A DNA stretch of 64,000 nt from Halobacillus litoralis (GTDB taxonomy: Bacteria > Bacillota > Bacilli > Bacillales > Halobacillaceae), in the NCBI RefSeq assembly GCF_009856415.1, contig NZ_WMEZ01000002.1:310001-374000 (forward strand), given 5' to 3'. The stretch's first letter is position 1, and each line of letters starts with the position of its first letter. The notes below the pieces were generated by a model that searched no databases, was not told the DNA's origin, and saw only the letters and a program-made list of their open reading frames with translations. This document shows, piece by piece, positions 60,837-64,000 of this stretch. Position numbers and translations under genes: made by a program.

Positions 60837-63350
60837 TTACCTCAAGCGATAGACAACCGCGGCAGCCTCCGCCCGACTTGCATTTCCTTTTGGTACAAAT
60901 TCATTCCCTGGAAGACCGACCATGAGTTCAAGCTCGTAAGCTGCTGTGACTTCATCCACAAACCCGATACGGATCAGATCCTTATCGTCATAAGGCAGGT
61001 CACTTGATGGATGATAATCCTTTCCGGTTTTAAATTCATAAGCACGGACGATCATTGCCGCCATTTGTTCGCGAGTGATAAAAGCTTCAGGATCGAAACG
61101 ATCAGACGCAATTCCATGGACAATGCCATTTTCAAACGCAGCGGCCACTTCCTCCTGATACTTGTCCGGTACATCTTTAAATGGGCTTTCTCCTTCTGCC
61201 ATTAAGCCTAACTCTCTTGTAAGAAGCATCGCGAATTGGACACGAGTCAGTTTGTCCGTAGGCCCGAAGTTTCCATTTGGATAACCTTTGATCACTCCGT
61301 CTTTGGCTAGTTCAGAAATCTCTCCTTCCGCCCAATAACCTTCAGGAACGTCAGGGAAAGAGATTCCCTCCTCTGTTTCAGACCATTCTACGGTGTATTC
61401 AGCGAAACCGTCGGCTTGAGTTTCCAGGTATGTGATGGCTTCCTCTTTGCCCGCATAATCTTTACCCTTTGGAGAGGATCGGAACGTTAAGGTTACATCC
61501 TCCTCGATGGGTGCAAAGGACCAGTTCCCATCCGCCTGAGGGTCAATTGTTCCATTTTCACGGATATAATTGACGAGTACCTGGCGATTTTCATCCGGTG
61601 ATTCGATTACGACATTGTCACCATCAGGATTCGCAAATTTGGAAGAAGCACGATAGTTGTTTGTCGCTACTAAGAATTCCTGGTCAAGGTCGATCGGCTC
61701 ATCATTGAATTCTACGTTAACGATACGGTGGCTGTTATTGATTTTATCCCCATCGTTGTTGTAGCGGGCCGGTTCGGTCACATCAATTTGATAAGTGATC
61801 CCGTCGATGACATCGAAGTTGTAACTTGGGAAACCAGGCTCTGTACTTGTATTCTCTTTGACCAACTGCTGGGCTTCATTTGTATCTGGATCGATTTGAT
61901 TAAATTGTCCAGCACTCCACTCCAGCCACTCGATCACTTGAGCCCCATTGATTTTCACTGCCCGAACGGTGTTCGGATACTTATAGAGAGAGGTCGTATC
62001 TTTAATCGCTAAACCTCCCGCTGGTATATCGGTATAATCACCGACTCCGTCTCTTCCCGCTTTGAAGGGGGCTGCGGCGGACAGGACCGGCAATCCATCC
62101 AATTCTGTTCCTTGAATATACTTTTCAATATAGCTTTTCTGAGCATCATTGACGATCTGGACGGTCGGATCATCGAGAACTTGAGAAAAGTAGCTGTATA
62201 AAGGGGCCTCTGTTTCTCCGACAGGCGTTGCTACATAATCTTTTGTTCCCTCATGATCATGGGCGACAGCGTCCACAATTTCTTGATCCGGATCCACAAG
62301 AGGGTCTCCTGTTTCAGAGTCATAAATGGGACGGGCTTCCGAATTTCCTTGAACGACTTCCCATTCTCCATCCGTTTTTTCCATCTGTAAATCGATGATT
62401 CCTAAGTCAGATCCCCAGAAACCAGCTTGGGTGGTCGGCACTCCGTTGATCGTACCTGTATTCAAATCAATGTTGTGCTTGCCATCAAGAGAAGCATAAT
62501 CCTCACTTGGGAACGTCTGGTGGGAGTGCCCGAAAAGCAATGCATCAAAACCATCGACCGTAGACAACTGATAGGTTTGGTTTTCTGCTCCCTTGATATA
62601 TTCTTCCGCCGACCCAAGCCCTGAATGAGCGATTCCTACGATTACATCAGCGCCGGCTTCTTTCATCTCAGGAATGAATTTTTCCGCCGTTTCTTTCAAG
62701 TCACGCGTGGTCACGTGACCTTCCAACTTATCTTTGTCCCATGTCATGATCTGCGGAGGGACAAAACCGATGACACCTACCTTGATAGAGTGGGCCTCCC
62801 CATCTTGGTCAACGACTTTCCGGTCAAGGATCACATATGGATTGAAATAGTTTTCCTCACTACCTGCTTTATACACATTTGCGTTCACGTAAGGAAACTC
62901 TGAACCTGAAATAGCCTGTTTGAGAAACTCCAACCCGTAATTGAATTCATGATTGCCATAGTTTCCTGCGTCATACTCTAATAGATTCATGGCTTGATAG
63001 ACAGGATGGATCTTTCCTTCTTCATCAAGAATCTTTTGATCGACAACATAATCCGCCATCGGATTCCCTTGAATCAGATCTCCGTTATCAAACAGCATCG
63101 AGTTTTCAACCTCATCTCTTGCACTATTAATCAATGTTGCTGTGTTTACAAGACCGACCTTGTCATCCTGTTGACCGGAAAAATAATCATAGTTCATGAC
63201 ATGGCTGTGCAGATCTGTCGTTTCCATCAATCGTAAATCAACGACATCCTCATCCGTATCCGCCATAACCGCTGAAGGCAATACGGCTGAGGCTGCCAAA
63301 CCCAGACCTAGAGCCGAGCGAAGCCACCACTGCTTTTGGTTCTTTTTCAC
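60837..63350 (-). CDS. S-layer-anchored 5'-nucleotidase / 2',3'-cyclic phosphodiesterase
   Basis: 837 residues; GTG start at 63350. Signal peptide about 1-30 (AVMA|DTD). Metallophosphatase domain about 37-330: METTDLHSH (Asp46, His48), FDNGDLIQGNP, NYGNHEFNYG, GIAHSG and LFGHSHQ, the dinuclear-metal set. 5'-nucleotidase C-terminal domain about 370-600, with the substrate-stacking YNFDVIDGITYQIDV. Three SLH domains from about 655 (FPDVPEGYWAEGEISELAKD, FKDVPDKYQEEVAAAFENG and a final one ending AAAVVYRLR) anchor it to the cell wall. Same family as YfkN/CpdB. Releases nucleosides and phosphate from extracellular nucleotides; may work with the riboswitch-controlled lipoprotein nucleosidase 2.2 kb away. 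Confidence 0.92.
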   Translation of the reverse strand: MKKNQKQWWLRSALGLGLAASAVLPSAVMADTDEDVVDLRLMETTDLHSHVMNYDYFSGQQDDKVGLVNTATLINSARDEVENSMLFDNGDLIQGNPMADYVVDQKILDEEGKIHPVYQAMNLLEYDAGNYGNHEFNYGLEFLKQAISGSEFPYVNANVYKAGSEENYFNPYVILDRKVVDQDGEAHSIKVGVIGFVPPQIMTWDKDKLEGHVTTRDLKETAEKFIPEMKEAGADVIVGIAHSGLGSAEEYIKGAENQTYQLSTVDGFDALLFGHSHQTFPSEDYASLDGKHNIDLNTGTINGVPTTQAGFWGSDLGIIDLQMEKTDGEWEVVQGNSEARPIYDSETGDPLVDPDQEIVDAVAHDHEGTKDYVATPVGETEAPLYSYFSQVLDDPTVQIVNDAQKSYIEKYIQGTELDGLPVLSAAAPFKAGRDGVGDYTDIPAGGLAIKDTTSLYKYPNTVRAVKINGAQVIEWLEWSAGQFNQIDPDTNEAQQLVKENTSTEPGFPSYNFDVIDGITYQIDVTEPARYNNDGDKINNSHRIVNVEFNDEPIDLDQEFLVATNNYRASSKFANPDGDNVVIESPDENRQVLVNYIRENGTIDPQADGNWSFAPIEEDVTLTFRSSPKGKDYAGKEEAITYLETQADGFAEYTVEWSETEEGISFPDVPEGYWAEGEISELAKDGVIKGYPNGNFGPTDKLTRVQFAMLLTRELGLMAEGESPFKDVPDKYQEEVAAAFENGIVHGIASDRFDPEAFITREQMAAMIVRAYEFKTGKDYHPSSDLPYDDKDLIRIGFVDEVTAAYELELMVGLPGNEFVPKGNASRAEAAAVVYRLR

Positions 63351-63690
63351 TCTCGCATCTTTCCTTTCCGTATGGATTTTTTTATGTAAAATCTTGGTGT
63401 TTCTTCTATTATTTTATCACCTTATCGAAATAATGATATGCCTTTATCTATACTGATCAATGATATTCTAAAAATAATTACCCCTACCTAAAACTAACTA
63501 AGGGTTAAGGGGCGTCTATCTGCATTCGTGAAGTTAAAAACCGAGACGTCATAATGTTCCAACAAGAAAACTCCCTCTCAACGAAAGCAAGAGGGAGCTC
63601 ACAGAAAAAGATAATACGATTAAATGAATAGATATCACGCCTATAAATAATCCCCTTACTTTTCTTAAATTTTTCAGAGACAATAAATGG
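63351..63690. other. Intergenic region upstream of the nucleotidase
   Basis: 340 bp without a gene. Contains the terminator at 63571-63597 for the gene to the right; the rest, which should hold the nucleotidase promoter, is AT-rich with no clear hexamer pair. Confidence 0.5.
63571..63597 (-). terminator. Terminator of the right-edge gene
   Basis: 8-bp arms CTCCCTCT/AGAGGGAG (63571-63578, 63590-63597), 11-nt loop, TTTTCTTGTT on the minus strand. Confidence 0.7.
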
Positions 63691-64000
63691 TCAGGCTTCT
63701 TCTTTCTTATCAATGAATGTTTTCCATGCTTGTCCTTGGATATCTAATTCCACTTCCGCTGCTCCCATTAAATATAGCTCGAACCTCTTATAATCCAGCG
63801 TCAACTCTTCTCTATAAAAATGCACCTTCCCTAAGATGTCTACCACTTCTAAAAGCAACTTAGCATTCGATTTCATCTCAGTTCTCAAACCTGCAATACT
63901 ATAAAATAGGAGTAAATCGGCTCTATTCTTAGGTTTTTCTATTATTTTTCTTATTTGTAGTAATTCAGGGCGTTGAAATGGTGACCCTAAATACCCTAAA
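63691..64000 (-). CDS. Unrecognised protein, C-terminal part (cut by window edge)
   Basis: The reading frame is open from the right edge (first complete codon ends at 63999) to the stop at 63691, giving at least 103 C-terminal residues. An apparent TTG/ATG start near 63888/63876 has no good ribosome site, so the gene most likely begins beyond the window. Visible sequence starts LGYLGSPFQRPELLQIRKII and ends TFIDKKEEA; mixed helix/strand, charged, no membrane segment, no motif I recognise. Followed by a terminator. Confidence 0.6.
   Translation of the reverse strand, partial: LGYLGSPFQRPELLQIRKIIEKPKNRADLLLFYSIAGLRTEMKSNAKLLLEVVDILGKVHFYREELTLDYKRFELYLMGAAEVELDIQGQAWKTFIDKKEEA

Noticed and set aside
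63691-63888. A complete 65-residue gene at the right edge
   Set aside because: The frame stays open to the window end and the apparent start lacks a ribosome site, so this is the tail of a longer gene.
1-64000. CRISPR arrays, insertion sequences, prophage, rRNA or tRNA genes
   Set aside because: No direct repeat-spacer pattern, transposase, integrase, terminal repeats or recognisable RNA gene was seen. The tailspike-like beta-helix proteins have no other phage genes near them.

Overview
The window looks like chromosome from a moderately halophilic, low-to-mid GC Gram-positive bacterium of the Bacillaceae, most likely Halobacillus or a close relative. This is inferred from gene content: SLH-anchored surface proteins, TRAP and TctABC transporters, several Na+-coupled symporters, a BmrA-type exporter, many perfect CcpA cre boxes, GGAGG ribosome sites with frequent TTG/GTG starts, and dense intrinsic terminators. 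No rRNA, tRNA, insertion sequence, prophage or CRISPR array was seen.

Layout. (1) 1-5.7 kb is the edge of an exopolysaccharide locus: a Wzz/YveK chain-length protein cut by the left edge, a UDP-sugar epimerase, a CpsB/YwqE tyrosine phosphatase and two paralogous beta-helix proteins. Its intergenic regions carry clusters of GTTCTTT/AAAGAAC boxes that match the SinR biofilm-repressor consensus. (2) 5.8-8.2 kb: a secreted M6 (immune inhibitor A-type) metalloprotease. (3) 8.3-21.7 kb: a ten-gene glucuronide operon (TRAP uptake, beta-glucuronidase, GH31 glycosidase, UxaC, UxuA, UxuB, KdgA, KdgK) with a divergent ROK repressor, a XylR-like operator and a cre box. (4) 21.7-24.9 kb: degenerate 21-bp GC-rich repeats, then zwf-gnd of the oxidative pentose phosphate pathway; a YkgB-type 6-phosphogluconolactonase lies apart at 54-55 kb. 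(5) 25.3-30.9 kb: a TctCBA tricarboxylate transporter and its CitST/DcuSR-like two-component system, both with cre boxes. (6) 31-35.8 kb: envelope proteins (a Big_14-like protein and an SLH/Ig-like surface protein) and a PD-(D/E)XK nuclease with an EVE/PUA-like C-terminus. (7) 36-47.5 kb: a hydroxy-acid catabolic cluster (FAD-linked oxidase, TRAP, tartrate/D-malate dehydrogenase-like, SDR, aldehyde dehydrogenase, YhdT-PanF, M20 deacylase) with a divergent GntR/FCD regulator. (8) 47.7-57.1 kb: mixed single genes, including a second Big_14-like lipoprotein, an aldo/keto reductase whose decayed partial copy lies at 35.8-36.0 kb, an M20 amidohydrolase, a truncated SLH ORF, a NERD protein, a 54-residue coiled-coil protein and BmrA. 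(9) 57.1-64 kb: a guanine riboswitch in front of a lipoprotein nucleosidase/phosphorylase, a YrhK-like protein, an AGCS alanine symporter, an SLH-anchored 5'-nucleotidase and an unrecognised gene cut by the right edge.

The most interesting points are the predicted extracellular purine-salvage pair (guanine riboswitch, lipoprotein nucleosidase with Asn at the purine-selecting position, and wall-bound 5'-nucleotidase), the SinR-like boxes around the beta-helix/EPS genes, and the isolated nuclease-EVE fusion. All calls come from reading the sequence; no database search was run.
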